Shown here in pieces: positions 28,716 to 40,155 of a stretch of DNA of 64,000 nucleotides. Each line of letters begins with the position of its first letter. Position 1 is the stretch's first letter. The position numbers were made by a program, and so were the translations under genes. Under the pieces are notes generated by a model, which was given only the letters and a program-made list of their open reading frames with translations, was not told the origin of the DNA and did no database searches. Source of the DNA: Alphaproteobacteria bacterium (GTDB lineage: Bacteria > Pseudomonadota > Alphaproteobacteria > JANSWW01). The stretch spans positions 68,256 through 132,255 of the forward strand of contig JANSWW010000007.1 of assembly GCA_024743275.1 (NCBI GenBank), read 5' to 3'.

Positions 28716-29202
28716 GCGGCGCGTCCGACTGCGCCGCGGTTTCCTCGTCCTCGAAGAAGGTTCCGCCCAGAAGCCAAACGGTCTCGCCGTCCGGTGCCAG
28801 GATCGGCAGGGACATGGTCTCCAGCCTTATCTGGCGGGTTTCCGTGTCGGTGAACCGCGCGGCGAAGAAGCGGGGCTTTCCCTCTTTCGCGACCTGGTTG
28901 GAGAGTTCGATCGCGTCCTGGACCAGGCCCAGCTCGCGGAAGTTCTCGGAGAAGGGCCGGTTCGTGTAGTCCTGGCCGAACCGGGCGACCAGGCGGGTGC
29001 CGAGCAGGCGATAGCGCCAGTCGGCGCCGCCCGATATCGGCTCCGCGATGAACATATAGGGAGCCAGCGGCAATAGTTCCGAGAACTCGAACTGGTCCCG
29101 ATGCGGCAGACCCCCATCCCGCGGAATCTTCGAGCGGTAGTATTCCAGAAGCTGGAGCCCCCTCGGAAAGCTCAACGCCTCGATTTTCTCGATATAACTC
29201 AT
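28690..29202 (-). CDS. Small PAS_5-type protein (copy B of a tandem pair)
   Basis: A 170-residue soluble protein with one PAS-like fold. It is clearly paralogous to the next gene (29314-29784): both have ALSFPR near the start, [20 protein letters not shown] in the middle, and [19 protein letters not shown] near the end. It fits the alphaproteobacterial PAS_5 pattern and has no output domain; about 15 residues of basic tail extend past the PAS region. The start at 29202 is preceded only by a weak GAGA. The last 26 bp lie inside the 3' end of the convergent reductase gene. Confidence 0.75.
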   Translation of the reverse strand: MSYIEKIEALSFPRGLQLLEYYRSKIPRDGGLPHRDQFEFSELLPLAPYMFIAEPISGGADWRYRLLGTRLVARFGQDYTNRPFSENFRELGLVQDAIELSNQVAKEGKPRFFAARFTDTETRQIRLETMSLPILAPDGETVWLLGGTFFEDEETAAQSDAPLKKRPAHP

Positions 29203-29313
29203 ACGTCTCACGACCCCGATCGGCCGATATCTGATTGCCCCGGTTCTTCATATCGCGACCGGCCTTCCAAAGGCCACCGTTTATGAGTTCACGACCTGGG
29301 GATGGAGGGCGCG

Positions 29314-29784
29314 CTACATTTCTTCCTCGTCCGCGAAGAAGGTCCCGCCGAAGAGCCAGACCGTTTCGCCGTCGGGCGCCAGGATCGGCAGCGACATGGT
29401 CTCCAACCGGGTCTGGCTCGACTGGGTGTCGGAGAATTGCGCGGTGAAGAAACGGGGCCGTCCGCTGGCCGCGACGTCGTTCGACAGCTTGATGGCGTCC
29501 TCGGCGACCCCGTCGGCCTCGAAGTGCTTGGAGAATGGGATCCCCGTCGAATCCCGCCCGAAGCGGAAGACCAGACGGGTTCCGAGCAGGCGATAGCGCC
29601 AGTCGGCGCCGCCCGATGTCGGCTCCGCGATGAAAAGATAGGGCAGGAAGGGCTTCAACTCGAAGAAGTCGAAGTCGGATCGGATCGGCAGGCCCCCGTC
29701 GGCGGGCTTCTTGGCGAGATAATACTCGTAGAGCAGAACCGCCCGGGGAAAGCTCAACGCGTCGATATCCTGAATGAAGCTCAT
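29314..29784 (-). CDS. Small PAS_5-type protein (copy A of a tandem pair)
   Basis: A 156-residue paralogue of the downstream gene, ending soon after the PAS core ([11 protein letters not shown]). The shared stretch [17 protein letters not shown] corresponds to the most conserved part of the domain. It lies upstream of copy B on the same strand with a 111-bp gap, so the two may be cotranscribed. Divergent from rimO across 162 bp. Role unknown; a ligand-binding or adaptor function is inferred only from the fold. Confidence 0.75.
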   Translation of the reverse strand: MSFIQDIDALSFPRAVLLYEYYLAKKPADGGLPIRSDFDFFELKPFLPYLFIAEPTSGGADWRYRLLGTRLVFRFGRDSTGIPFSKHFEADGVAEDAIKLSNDVAASGRPRFFTAQFSDTQSSQTRLETMSLPILAPDGETVWLFGGTFFADEEEM

Positions 29785-29946
29785 GAGGACTGCCCGGCGC
29801 CGCCGTATGCTGGTGCATACGATATGAATTGGTTAACGGAAGTTTTAGAGGATGAAATTGTTTCGTCAAACAGTAAGCGGGGATGCTATACGCCACCTCT
29901 TTTCGGGGGGCCGCCCCCGAGCGGTAGCTATGCAAGGATTCCAACC

Positions 29947-31323
29947 GTGAGCGCCTCGACCCCCCGTCCCAACGTCACCCCTTCGGGCCTCTCGAAGCCC
30001 GGACCCACCCTGGGATTGGTGAGTTTGGGCTGCCCCAAGGCCCTCGTGGACTCCGAACGGATCGTGTCGCGATTGGTGGCCGAGGGCTATGTCTTCTCGC
30101 CGACCTATGAGGGCGCCGACGCGGTCATCGTGAACACCTGCGGTTTCCTCGATTCCGCCCGGGCCGAGAGCCTGGAGGCGATCGGCGAGGCGCTGGCCGA
30201 GAACGGCAAGGTCATCGTTACCGGCTGCATGGGGGCGACGCCGGAACTGATCACCGGCGAACATAAGGGCATTTTGGCGATTACCGGCCCGCAGGACTAC
30301 GAGGGCGTTGTGTCGGCCGTGCACAAGGCCGCCCCACCACCGTCCCACCCGTTTACGGATCTGGTGCCCGGGGCGGGGGTTCGCCTGACGCCGCGGCACT
30401 ACGCCTATCTGAAGATCTCCGAAGGCTGCAACATCCGCTGCAGCTTCTGCATCATCCCGGCCCTGCGCGGCGATCTCGCCAGCCGGCCCGTGGACGATGT
30501 GCTGCGGGAGGCGGAGCGCCTCGCCAAGGCGGGTGTCAAGGAGATCCTGGTGATCTCGCAGGATACCTCCGCCTACGGCCTCGATCTGCGCTACCCCAAG
30601 GCGGAATGGCGCGGCGAGACCTATGAGACCCGGTTTTCGGGCCTGGCGGCCGGTCTCGGCCGGCTGGCCGACGAACACGATATCTGGGTGCGCATGCATT
30701 ATGTCTATCCCTACCCCCATGTGGATGGGGTCGTCGCCCGGATGGCGGAGGGCGGCGGCGTGCTGCCCTATCTCGACATTCCGTTCCAGCATGCCAGCCC
30801 CAGTGTGTTGAAGGCGATGCGGCGTCCGGCCAATCAGGAAAAGACCGCCGACCGGATCGCCGAGTGGCGCCGGCTGTGCCCGGACCTCACCATCCGCTCG
30901 ACCTTCATCGCCGGCTTCCCCGGCGAGACCGAGGCGGATTTCGAGTTCCTGCTCGATTGGCTGCGTGAGGTGCGTCTCGATCGGGTCGGCTGTTTCGCCT
31001 TCGAGCCGGTCGATGGGGCCACGGCCAACGAACTGCCGGGCGCCCTGCCGGAAGAGGTCCGCGAGGAGCGCCGGGCACGCCTGATGGCGGTTCAGGCGGA
31101 GATCAGCGCCGAGAAACTCCAGGCGCGGATCGGCACCCGGCAGCGGGTCCTGGTCGACTCGGTGGAGGACGGGATGGCCGGCGCGCGGACCCGATACGAC
31201 GCGCCGGAGATCGATGGGGTCGTCCATATCGAGGGAGCGGGCGATCTCAAGCCGGGCGACTTCGCGACCGTCGACATCGTCGACGCGGACGACCACGATC
31301 TGGATGGCGTGCTGGTGCGCTGA
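29947..31323 (+). CDS. rimO: Ribosomal protein S12 methylthiotransferase RimO
   Basis: It is a radical-SAM enzyme that adds a methylthio group to an Asp of ribosomal protein S12. The N-terminal UPF0004 domain supplies three cluster cysteines ([29 protein letters not shown]). The radical SAM motif is [18 protein letters not shown], and a C-terminal TRAM domain ends the protein. The GTG at 29947 has AAGGA about 8 bases upstream and gives the usual length (458 residues); the frame is open far upstream but that part is antisense to the PAS_5 gene. Confidence 0.95.
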   Translation: MSASTPRPNVTPSGLSKPGPTLGLVSLGCPKALVDSERIVSRLVAEGYVFSPTYEGADAVIVNTCGFLDSARAESLEAIGEALAENGKVIVTGCMGATPELITGEHKGILAITGPQDYEGVVSAVHKAAPPPSHPFTDLVPGAGVRLTPRHYAYLKISEGCNIRCSFCIIPALRGDLASRPVDDVLREAERLAKAGVKEILVISQDTSAYGLDLRYPKAEWRGETYETRFSGLAAGLGRLADEHDIWVRMHYVYPYPHVDGVVARMAEGGGVLPYLDIPFQHASPSVLKAMRRPANQEKTADRIAEWRRLCPDLTIRSTFIAGFPGETEADFEFLLDWLREVRLDRVGCFAFEPVDGATANELPGALPEEVREERRARLMAVQAEISAEKLQARIGTRQRVLVDSVEDGMAGARTRYDAPEIDGVVHIEGAGDLKPGDFATVDIVDADDHDLDGVLVR

Positions 31324-31578
31324 CGGCCCGCGGACGGCCGCCGCCCAATTCGTGCAACCGGGTTATGTCGAAATTCGGCGACTGAATTATTGCATCTGTG
31401 TTTCAGGACCGTTATCGACATAGCGTCGGTTTCCCGAACACTCTTCGCCGCTGTCCGAGCGACAGCCGAAAATCGCTCCGGGGGCCGGAAAGCCGCCCCA
31501 GAGTCCCGATAAGGGATCCGCGGTTCATGAGGAAACGACAACAGAACGCGTGCGCGTCCGCACCCCTGGAGAGACCCC

Positions 31579-33189
31579 GTGAATAAACTGTCCCCGCTTC
31601 CGGTAAAGGCCGGTCTTGAGGCCGTGGGCCTGCGTAATCTGGACCAGGTTCATTGGAACCTCGGCCCCGCGGCCCTCTACGAACATGCGGTGCGAAACGG
31701 CGAAGGCCGGATCTCCGAGGGCGGCGCCCTGGTGGTCGACACCGGCCGGCACACGGGACGGTCGCCCAAGGACAAGTTCTTCGTCGAGGAGGCGGGCAGC
31801 AGAGACGAGATCGATTGGGGGGCCGTAAACAAGTCGGTCGATCAGGCCACCTTCGACATGATGCACAAGCGGGCCGCCGCCTATCTCCAGGGCAAGTCGG
31901 TCTATGTGCAGGATCTCTTCGCCGGTGCCGACGCGGACCACCGCCTGAACGTGCGGGTCGTCACCCAGACCGCCTGGCACAACCTGTTCGCGCGCAACAT
32001 GTTCATCCGCCCGGCGGCCGCCGACCGCACGGCCTTCTCCCCGGACTTCACCATCATCAACGTGCCGGGCCTGGAAGCGAACGGTCCCGATGACGGTCTC
32101 AATTCCGAGACCTTCATCCTGGTCGACCTCTCCAAGAAGCTGATCCTCATCGGCGGCACCTGGTATGCCGGCGAGATCAAGAAGTCGATCTTCACCATCC
32201 TGAACTACCTGCTGCCCGACCGCGGTGTGATGCCGATGCACTGCTCCGCCAATATCGGGCCGGACGGCGACGTCGCCGTTTTCTTCGGCCTGTCGGGCAC
32301 CGGGAAGACGACGCTTTCCGCCGATTCCCGCCGGACGCTGATCGGCGACGACGAGCACGGCTGGTCGGACAACGGCGTCTTCAATTTCGAGGGCGGCTGC
32401 TACGCGAAGGTGATCCGTCTGTCGGAAGAGGCGGAGCCGGAGATCTTCGCCACCACCAAGCGGTTCGGCACGGTCCTGGAAAACGTCGTCATGAACCCGG
32501 AGACCGGCGCGCTCGATCTCGACGACGCGGCGATGACCGAGAACACCCGCGCCTGCTATCCGATCGACTTCATTCCCAATATGAGCCTGGACGGCGCCGG
32601 TGGGCAGCCGGCCAACGTCATCATGCTGACGGCCGATGCCTTCGGCGTGCTGCCCCCGATCTCCCGGCTGTCGCCGGAGCAGGCCATGTATCACTTCCTG
32701 TCCGGCTACACCGCCCGGGTCGCCGGCACCGAAAAGGGCTTGGGCAGCGAGCCGCAGGCGACCTTCTCGACTTGCTTCGGCGCGCCCTTCATGCCGCGCC
32801 ATCCCACGGTCTATGCAAAGATGCTCGGTGAGCGGATCGCCAAGACCGGCGCGCGCTGCTGGCTCGTCAACACCGGCTGGAGCGGCGGTAAGCCGGGTGT
32901 CGGCAAGCGGATGTCGATCGCCCACACGCGGTCGATGATCAACGCCGCGCTCGACGGCGGCCTGGACGCCGCCCCGATGCGCCAGGACCCCGCCTTCGGC
33001 CTGACGATCCCCGAAAGCTGCCCCGGCGTTCCGGCCGATGTGCTCGACCCGCGGTCGACCTGGGCCGACAAGGACGCCTACGACGCGACGGCGAAGACCC
33101 TCTGCGGACTGTTCGAGGACAACTTCAAGCAGTTCGAAGCCCATGTCGACGCGGCCGTGACCGCCGCCGGGATCAAGACCAAGGCGTAA
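31579..33189 (+). CDS. pckA: Phosphoenolpyruvate carboxykinase (ATP)
   Basis: It converts oxaloacetate to PEP for gluconeogenesis. The 536 residues contain [15 protein letters not shown], the kinase-1a P-loop [11 protein letters not shown] preceded by [17 protein letters not shown], and the kinase-2 region [24 protein letters not shown]. The start is a GTG with CTGGAGAG upstream. The 255 bp between rimO and this gene hold its presumed promoter, but I see no clear motif. In rhizobia this gene also lies beside chvI-chvG, as it nearly does here. Confidence 0.97.
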   Translation: MNKLSPLPVKAGLEAVGLRNLDQVHWNLGPAALYEHAVRNGEGRISEGGALVVDTGRHTGRSPKDKFFVEEAGSRDEIDWGAVNKSVDQATFDMMHKRAAAYLQGKSVYVQDLFAGADADHRLNVRVVTQTAWHNLFARNMFIRPAAADRTAFSPDFTIINVPGLEANGPDDGLNSETFILVDLSKKLILIGGTWYAGEIKKSIFTILNYLLPDRGVMPMHCSANIGPDGDVAVFFGLSGTGKTTLSADSRRTLIGDDEHGWSDNGVFNFEGGCYAKVIRLSEEAEPEIFATTKRFGTVLENVVMNPETGALDLDDAAMTENTRACYPIDFIPNMSLDGAGGQPANVIMLTADAFGVLPPISRLSPEQAMYHFLSGYTARVAGTEKGLGSEPQATFSTCFGAPFMPRHPTVYAKMLGERIAKTGARCWLVNTGWSGGKPGVGKRMSIAHTRSMINAALDGGLDAAPMRQDPAFGLTIPESCPGVPADVLDPRSTWADKDAYDATAKTLCGLFEDNFKQFEAHVDAAVTAAGIKTKA

Positions 33190-33194
33190 GGCGC

Positions 33195-33926
33195 CTAAGC
33201 GTCCGCCTGTCGCCGACGGGCGCGCTTCACCAACCGGACGAGTTCGACGCGGGCCGCCTCCGCGTCGTCCACCCGCTTGTCGAAGGGCAGGCGGAGGACG
33301 ATGCCGCCGCGCCGAAGGTCCGCACCCTCGGGATCGACGCCCGTCAACCGCCATCCCCCTCCCTCGGCGTCGAGCAGGGCCGTCGCATAGAGGTCGACGG
33401 CGTCCCCATGGTCGTCGTTCATATGCTCGACCACATCCGCCTCCTGGTCCGCCAAGGCAAGCTCGAGGGCCGGCCCGTCGACCACCTTCTCGCCGTCGAG
33501 CCAGTGGATGCGGCCGAAGCCGGCGACGAGATGCGCCCGCGCCACGGACATCCGGTAAAAGGCGAAGTCGCCGAAGCCCGCATACATCTCGGCCGAGGGA
33601 TGGCGGCGCAGATAACGGTCGCGGAGCCGCGGGTCCTCGGTCTTGGCGAGCCGCCCCTGGAGCGAGAGGCGGGGGCCGGTCAGCGGTTCCTCCAACCCGG
33701 CGGTGCCGTCGATAAGCAGCGAGACCCGGTCGTCGGCCATCGCGTTGCGGGTATGATCCGCCAGGGTGGAGATCAGCAGAACCGGCTGCGCCGCGAGGTC
33801 GAGCGCGATCATCACCAGCGAGGCGTAGGGGCCGCTGCCGTCGGCCATTTCCGTCGCCAGCACGCCGCGGTCGGCGGCCCGGATCAATCCTCTCGAAAAG
33901 ACGGCGGGGTCTTCGTTAGTCATCAT
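33195..33926 (-). CDS. HugZ-family pyridoxamine-phosphate-oxidase-like protein
   Basis: A 243-residue protein with an N-terminal split-barrel flavin-binding-type domain (GVLATEMADGSGPYASLVMIALD, LSLQGRLAKTEDPRL, FGRIHWLDG) and a C-terminal DUF2470 segment marked by VEHMNDDHGDAVDLYA. This layout matches HugZ/HutZ-like proteins, some of which degrade or store haem; others bind FMN. No haem uptake genes are nearby, so the substrate is open. ATG at 33926 has AAAGG upstream and is followed by a second ATG. It converges with pckA, the stops being 5 bp apart. Confidence 0.85.
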   Translation of the reverse strand: MMTNEDPAVFSRGLIRAADRGVLATEMADGSGPYASLVMIALDLAAQPVLLISTLADHTRNAMADDRVSLLIDGTAGLEEPLTGPRLSLQGRLAKTEDPRLRDRYLRRHPSAEMYAGFGDFAFYRMSVARAHLVAGFGRIHWLDGEKVVDGPALELALADQEADVVEHMNDDHGDAVDLYATALLDAEGGGWRLTGVDPEGADLRRGGIVLRLPFDKRVDDAEAARVELVRLVKRARRRQADA

Positions 33927-34092
33927 CGGACCTTTCAATGGGCGCTAAATCATTCAAAAACAGGACATTTGCCCAGAAAGAAACACATTGCGGCTATGGT
34001 CGCGCCGCGATCATCCCCAAATAAGGCAGAGTGAACAACAGGCGCCGTGCCCCGGGACGGCGCGCCCACCGAGACCACAAGCGAGCCCGCCC

Positions 34093-34797
34093 ATGTCCCC
34101 GTCCATCGCCCTGGTCGACGACGACCGCAACATTCTCACCTCCGTCCAGATGGCGCTCGAGGCCGAAGGTTTCGATGTCGACACCTACACCGACGGGGAA
34201 CAGGCCCTGGCCGGCCTCAGCCGACAGCCGGCGGATCTCGCGGTCCTCGATATCAAGATGCCGCGGCTCGACGGCATGGAATTGCTCGGCCGGCTGCGGA
34301 AGTCCACAGATATGCCGGTGATCTTCCTCACCTCGAAGGACGACGAGGTCGACGAGGTGCTCGGCCTGCGGATGGGGGCCGACGACTATATCAAGAAGCC
34401 GTTCTCCCAGCGTTTGCTGGTCGAGCGAATTCGGGCGATCCTCCGCCGGCAGGAGATGTCCACGACCCCGGAGGACGAGGGCGAGCCGAAGCAGGTTCTG
34501 ACCCGCGGCGAACTCACCCTGGACGAAAATCGGCATGTTTGCCTTTGGAAGGGCAAGGATGTGACACTGACCGTGACCGAGTTCCTGATTCTGAAATCCC
34601 TTGCGCAACGGATCGGTCATGTGAAGAGTCGCGACCAATTGATGGACGCGGCCTATGGCGAGACGATCTATGTCGACGATCGAACCATCGACAGCCACAT
34701 CAAGCGGATCCGGAAGAAGTTCCGGGCCGTCGACCCCGACTTCGGCCAGATCGAGACCCTCTACGGTGTTGGATACCGGTATAAAGAATCCGCCTGA
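34093..34797 (+). CDS. chvI: Two-component response regulator ChvI
   Basis: An OmpR/PhoB-type regulator of 234 residues. The receiver has the acidic pocket VDDDRN, phospho-acceptor Asp53 in [12 protein letters not shown], and the conserved Lys in [10 protein letters not shown]. The winged helix ends with [13 protein letters not shown] and [12 protein letters not shown]. The following kinase gene overlaps it by about 30 bases, and hprK comes after, which is the alphaproteobacterial ChvI context. ChvI controls envelope, exopolysaccharide and acid-response genes in rhizobia and Agrobacterium. Confidence 0.93.
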   Translation: MSPSIALVDDDRNILTSVQMALEAEGFDVDTYTDGEQALAGLSRQPADLAVLDIKMPRLDGMELLGRLRKSTDMPVIFLTSKDDEVDEVLGLRMGADDYIKKPFSQRLLVERIRAILRRQEMSTTPEDEGEPKQVLTRGELTLDENRHVCLWKGKDVTLTVTEFLILKSLAQRIGHVKSRDQLMDAAYGETIYVDDRTIDSHIKRIRKKFRAVDPDFGQIETLYGVGYRYKESA

Positions 34798-36478
34798 GGC
34801 CCTTTCCGGCGGGCATGCCGGAACGGCGTCCGACCGTTCCCACGGTCCGCGCCGCAGAGGCCGCCGCTTCTCCCGGCTCACCGGCCGGATCCTCGCCATC
34901 AATCTGCTGGCGCTCGCCCTGGTGGCGATCGGCAGCCTCGTGCTCGACCGCTATCGGGATCAACTGGTTCAGGCCGAATTGCGGGCGATGGCGCTGCAGG
35001 CGGAGGTGCTCGCCCAGGCGCTCGGCGATTCGATGGTCACCATGGCGACCGATGCCGCCGCCGACCCGGCGCGGGACATCACACCGGACCTTGTCCAACC
35101 CATCGTCCGCCGCTTCTCGGCGCCGGTGAAGACCCGCATCCGGGTTTTCGATATCGACGGGCGGGTGATCGCCGACAGCCGTGTTCTCCGCGGTCCGGGT
35201 GGCGTGGTCCAGGTCAGCCCGCTGCCGTCCGATACGGAACAGCCGGGTCAGGCCGGCGAGGTCGTGGATTGGGTCTACGAACGGGTCTCCACCGGCCTCA
35301 ACGCCTTGGATACGGTGGCGAAATACCGCGAGGCGGGGAGCGTCGCCGAAGGCGGCTATGTGGAGGTTCAGTCGGCCCTGCTCGGCCAGGCGGACTCGAT
35401 GCTGCGCCGGGACCGGGACGGGGAACTGATCCTGACCGTCGCCGCCCCGGTGCGGAGCTATCGTCAGGTGATGGGGGCGTTGATGCTGACCGCCGAGGGC
35501 GAGGACATCGCGTCGGCCATCAAGCAGGTGCGCCTGGAACTGCTGATGCTCTTCGTTCCGGCCTTCGTTCTTCTGATCGCGCTGTCCTTCTGGCTGTCCC
35601 GCACGATCACCCGGCCGGTGGTGAAGCTGGCGGCGGCGGCTGAGAAGATCCGCCACGGCCATCACCGGGCCACCGTCATCCCCGACTTTTCCGGTCGCAA
35701 CGACGAGATCGGCGATCTCTCCGACGCGATCAAGGATATGACCGAGGCGCTGTGGCAGCGCATGGACGCGATCGAGCGCTTCGCCGCCGATGTCAGCCAC
35801 GAGATCAAGAATCCGCTGACGTCCCTGCGCTCCGCCGTGGAGACGGCGGCGCGGCTCGACGATCCGGAGCATCAGCAAAAGCTGATGGCGATCATTCTCG
35901 ACGATGTGCAACGCCTGGACCGGCTGATCAGCGATATATCCGACGCGTCCCGCGTCGACGCGGAGATGTCCCGCGGCGAGACGGAGGAGATCTCGCTCGC
36001 CGGAATGCTCTCGACCCTGACCGAGATCACCAATGCGGGCATCGACAGCGATGCGCGGGCGGTGCGGCTGGTCACCCATCTGCCGCCCGGCGATCCGTTG
36101 ATGTGCCGGGGGTTGGAGGGGCGCCTGGTCCAGGTGTTCCGAAACCTGATCGAGAACGCCCGGTCCTTCAGTCCGGAAGGCGGGACCGTGCGGTTGTCCG
36201 CGCACCGGCTTGGCCAGATGGGGGACGGGGAGATGGCGGAAATCATCATTGAGGACGACGGCCCGGGTGTTCCGGAGGGCAAACTGGAGGCGATCTTCGA
36301 CCGGTTCTACTCGGAACGGCCGGATCGGGAGAAGTTCGGTACCCATTCCGGGCTCGGCCTGTCGATCTCGAAGCAGATCATCGAGGCCCATGACGGGACC
36401 ATCCGGGCGGCCAACCGCTATGGCGGCCACGGCACCGTGATCGGCGCCCGCTTTACCGTGCGGCTGCCGCTGCTATGA
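34766..36478 (+). CDS. chvG: Sensor histidine kinase ChvG
   Basis: A 570-residue inner-membrane kinase. One membrane helix lies at about 42-62 ([19 protein letters not shown]) and the second near 258-278 ([19 protein letters not shown]), enclosing a periplasmic sensor region of about 195 residues. A HAMP linker follows, then HisKA with His345 in [17 protein letters not shown] and an HATPase domain with N-box LIENA, DDGPGV and [10 protein letters not shown]. The GTG at 34766 lies inside the last 32 bases of chvI; a TTG next to it is the alternative. Its stop overlaps hprK. Confidence 0.92.
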   Translation: MLDTGIKNPPEALSGGHAGTASDRSHGPRRRGRRFSRLTGRILAINLLALALVAIGSLVLDRYRDQLVQAELRAMALQAEVLAQALGDSMVTMATDAAADPARDITPDLVQPIVRRFSAPVKTRIRVFDIDGRVIADSRVLRGPGGVVQVSPLPSDTEQPGQAGEVVDWVYERVSTGLNALDTVAKYREAGSVAEGGYVEVQSALLGQADSMLRRDRDGELILTVAAPVRSYRQVMGALMLTAEGEDIASAIKQVRLELLMLFVPAFVLLIALSFWLSRTITRPVVKLAAAAEKIRHGHHRATVIPDFSGRNDEIGDLSDAIKDMTEALWQRMDAIERFAADVSHEIKNPLTSLRSAVETAARLDDPEHQQKLMAIILDDVQRLDRLISDISDASRVDAEMSRGETEEISLAGMLSTLTEITNAGIDSDARAVRLVTHLPPGDPLMCRGLEGRLVQVFRNLIENARSFSPEGGTVRLSAHRLGQMGDGEMAEIIIEDDGPGVPEGKLEAIFDRFYSERPDREKFGTHSGLGLSISKQIIEAHDGTIRAANRYGGHGTVIGARFTVRLPLL

Positions 36479-36939
36479 CGGGCGAGGCCAATGGCAAGAC
36501 GCTGCACGGGACGGCGCTGGCGCTGAACGATGCGGGTATCCTGCTGTTGGGTCCGGCGGGCAGCGGCAAGTCGGACATCGCCCTGCGCCTGATCGAGCGC
36601 GGCATGGCCAGCCTGGTGGCCGACGACCGTGTCGGCGTGATTCCGAGGCAGGGTACGCTTCACCTCGTGGCGCCGGAGGCCTGCCGGGGCCTTTTGGAGG
36701 TCCGGGGCATCGGCATCGCCGAACTGCCGTTCAAGGCGTTCGTCCCGCTGCTTCTCGTGGTCCAGCTCATTCCGGCCGATCCGCCCGGATCCGCTATCGA
36801 GCGGCTGCCCGAGCCGGAGTATTGGACACACCGTGGTATCGATGTCCCGCTGATCCGGATCGACCCCTTCGAAGCCTCCGCGATCGAGAAACTGTCTCTT
36901 GCCGTGCGGGCCCGCCGCAGGCTACTCAGCGGCCCATGA
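36475..36939 (+). CDS. hprK: HPr kinase/phosphorylase, short alphaproteobacterial form
   Basis: This 154-residue protein corresponds only to the C-terminal catalytic half of Gram-positive HprK. The P-loop LLLGPAGSGKSDIALRL spans residues 24-40, followed by LVADDRVG and the family segment EVRGIGI. It phosphorylates or dephosphorylates the regulatory serine of HPr. The ATG overlaps the chvG stop, and the stop overlaps rapZ, so chvG-hprK-rapZ are translationally coupled. Confidence 0.94.
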   Translation: MTGEANGKTLHGTALALNDAGILLLGPAGSGKSDIALRLIERGMASLVADDRVGVIPRQGTLHLVAPEACRGLLEVRGIGIAELPFKAFVPLLLVVQLIPADPPGSAIERLPEPEYWTHRGIDVPLIRIDPFEASAIEKLSLAVRARRRLLSGP

Positions 36940-37898
36940 GCGATATCCCCGCCTCCCCCGCCGGCGCCGAGATCGGCGACACGCCGCCCCTGGTCGTGGT
37001 CACCGGGCTGTCGGGCGCCGGCCGGTCGACCTCTTTGAAGGTGCTCGAGGATCTGGGATACGAGGCGGTGGACAATCTGCCGCTCTCCTTGCTCCAGCCG
37101 CTGTTGGACCGGGTCGCGGACGCGCCCCTGGCGGTGGGTCTGGACAGCCGCAGCCGAGAGTTCGAGCCGACCACGCTGCTGGCGGCGCTCGGTCCGATCC
37201 GCGAGGCGGGCGGGCGACCCGTAACCTTGTTGTTCGTTGACTGCGATGACGAGGTGCTGGCCCGCCGCTTCACCGAAACCCGGCGGACCCATCCCCTGGC
37301 GCTCGACCGACCCGTCGCCGACGGGATCGCCCTGGAGCGGCGTCAGACCTTCCTGTTGCGCGACGCCGCCGACGACGTGATCGAGACCTCCAACCTGGAG
37401 GTGTTCGAGTTCCGTCAGTTGATGCAGGAGCGCTACGCCCTGAGCTGGCATGGCGGGATGATGGTCTCCATCGTCTCCTTTTCCTATAAACGGGGGCTGC
37501 CGCGCACGGCGGATCTGGTCTTCGACGTGCGTTTTTTGCGCAATCCGCACTACGACCGCGTGTTGCGTCCGCTCACCGGAAGGGACCAAGCGGTGCGGGA
37601 CCACGTTGCTGGTGATCCGGTCTACGGGGAATTTATGTCGGGTTTAGAGCGGCTTATCGAGCCGCTGTTGCCTCGCTACCGGCAAGAGGGCAAGAGTTAC
37701 CTGACGCTTGCGGTGGGATGCACCGGCGGGCGTCACCGCTCCGTGACGGTGGCGGAGGAACTGGCCCGGTGGCTTCGGGGGCAGGGCTACCGGGTTCATC
37801 TCCGGCACCGGGAAATCGATGGCGCCGGGGTTCCGCCGCCTATGGACGAACAGATTGAAGCGCCGGCGCCCGCGATGGGGCGGCCGTCGGGCCAGTGA
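36936..37898 (+). CDS. rapZ: RNase adapter protein RapZ
   Basis: A 320-residue nucleotide-binding protein. The P-loop is VVTGLSGAGRSTSLKVLEDLGYEAVDNLP, with Arg where E. coli has Lys, as in several non-enteric members. The C-terminal domain shows FSYKRGLPRTADLVFDVRFLRNPHY and the nearly invariant LTLAVGCTGGRHRSVTVAE. In E. coli it guides RNase E to the sRNA GlmZ; in alphaproteobacteria the target is not settled. Coupled to hprK by ATGA. Confidence 0.95.
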   Translation: MSDIPASPAGAEIGDTPPLVVVTGLSGAGRSTSLKVLEDLGYEAVDNLPLSLLQPLLDRVADAPLAVGLDSRSREFEPTTLLAALGPIREAGGRPVTLLFVDCDDEVLARRFTETRRTHPLALDRPVADGIALERRQTFLLRDAADDVIETSNLEVFEFRQLMQERYALSWHGGMMVSIVSFSYKRGLPRTADLVFDVRFLRNPHYDRVLRPLTGRDQAVRDHVAGDPVYGEFMSGLERLIEPLLPRYRQEGKSYLTLAVGCTGGRHRSVTVAEELARWLRGQGYRVHLRHREIDGAGVPPPMDEQIEAPAPAMGRPSGQ

Positions 37899-37913
37899 GG
37901 GAGATCACGGGTT

Positions 37914-38318
37914 GTGATTGGTTTGGTGCTTGTGACCCACGGCCGGCTTGCCGAGGAGCTTATCTCCGCCGTCGAACATGTGGTGGGACCCCAGGAAGGG
38001 ATCGCGGCGGTCTGTATCGGTCCCGAGGACGATATGGAGGCCCGTCGGCAGGAGATTCAGGACCGCATCACCGAGATGGACGGGGGCAAAGGCGTCGTCG
38101 TTCTGACGGATATGTTCGGTGGGACGCCCTCAAATCTGGCGATCTCGCTGCTTGACCGATGCAATATCGAGGTGATCGCCGGTGTCAATTTGCCGCTGCT
38201 GATCAAGCTCGTCCGGGTCCGCGACACGTTGTCGATGGAAGACGCGACGCTGCGGGCGCAGGAGGCGGGGCGCAAATACATCACCATCGCCTCCCAGGTC
38301 CTGGCCGGGGACGGCTAG
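37914..38318 (+). CDS. PTS mannose-family EIIA component
   Basis: A 134-residue cytosolic phosphotransfer protein of the EIIA-Man type. The phospho-acceptor is His9 in IGLVLVTHGRLAEEL, and the conserved VVLTDMFGGTPSNLA follows. No EIIB, EIIC or EIID genes are next to it, so it is likely to be regulatory rather than transport-linked, as described for the alphaproteobacterial branch. The start is a GTG at 37914, 15 bp after rapZ. Confidence 0.93.
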   Translation: MIGLVLVTHGRLAEELISAVEHVVGPQEGIAAVCIGPEDDMEARRQEIQDRITEMDGGKGVVVLTDMFGGTPSNLAISLLDRCNIEVIAGVNLPLLIKLVRVRDTLSMEDATLRAQEAGRKYITIASQVLAGDG

Positions 38319-38341
38319 GCTTCCGGTGGGTGGACGTTCCA

Positions 38342-38635
38342 ATGGATAACGGATCCTCCGCCCTCAGCCGGCGGGTGGTCATCGTCAACCGTAAGGGCCT
38401 GCATGCCCGGGCGGCGGCGAAATTCGTCAAACTGGCGGAGAGTTTTGCGGCCGACATCGTCGTCCTGCGCAGTGGCATGGAGGCGGGCGGCACCTCCATC
38501 ATGGGTCTGATGATGCTGGCGGCCTCGCCCGGCACGGAGATCGAGATCCGGAGTTCCGGCGACGAGGCGGAGCCGGCGTTGGCCGCCCTGGTTGTGCTGG
38601 TCGAGGGCGGTTTCGGCGAAGAGTTGGCCGATTAG
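38342..38635 (+). CDS. Phosphocarrier protein HPr
   Basis: A 97-residue HPr. His21 in NRKGLHARAAAKFVKLA is the PEP-dependent phosphorylation site, and Ser52 in GGTSIMGLMMLAAS is the residue expected to be modified by the HprK encoded two genes upstream of EIIA. The start is uncertain: the ATG at 38342 has a weak ribosome site and a GTG four codons upstream is possible. Enzyme I is not in this window. Confidence 0.93.
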   Translation: MDNGSSALSRRVVIVNRKGLHARAAAKFVKLAESFAADIVVLRSGMEAGGTSIMGLMMLAASPGTEIEIRSSGDEAEPALAALVVLVEGGFGEELAD

Positions 38636-38821
38636 CCTGCGGGTCGGTTACATTATGGGCCGATTACCCTGTGAAATCTTGTCTCCGCAGGTCTCATATC
38701 CACCCGCCGCATTGCGGATTCCGGCAAGTCTTGCTACATCCCCACCCGATTTCGAACGCGGTTCGCCTCGATCTGTGCAGATGACGCTCGGCGCGGCCCG
38801 CCTGAATAAAGGATCCATCCT

Positions 38822-40117
<1,296 letters not shown>

Positions 40118-40155
40118 GGGCCATAGGGCGGCCCGCGATTTGACGAGGGGGCTGC

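Noticed and set aside
29903..29920. 7-bp stem with 4-nt loop upstream of rimO
   Set aside because: No T-run and no known leader regulation of rimO; could affect the 5' UTR but not supported.
31525..33354. 609-codon open frame antisense to pckA
   Set aside because: Shadow of a well-conserved enzyme gene.
38636..38821. Possible SAH riboswitch before ahcY
   Set aside because: The conserved SAH-riboswitch core (GGAGCGCTGC-type block and its partners) is not present; only a weak long-range CCTGCGG/CCGCAGG pairing is seen.
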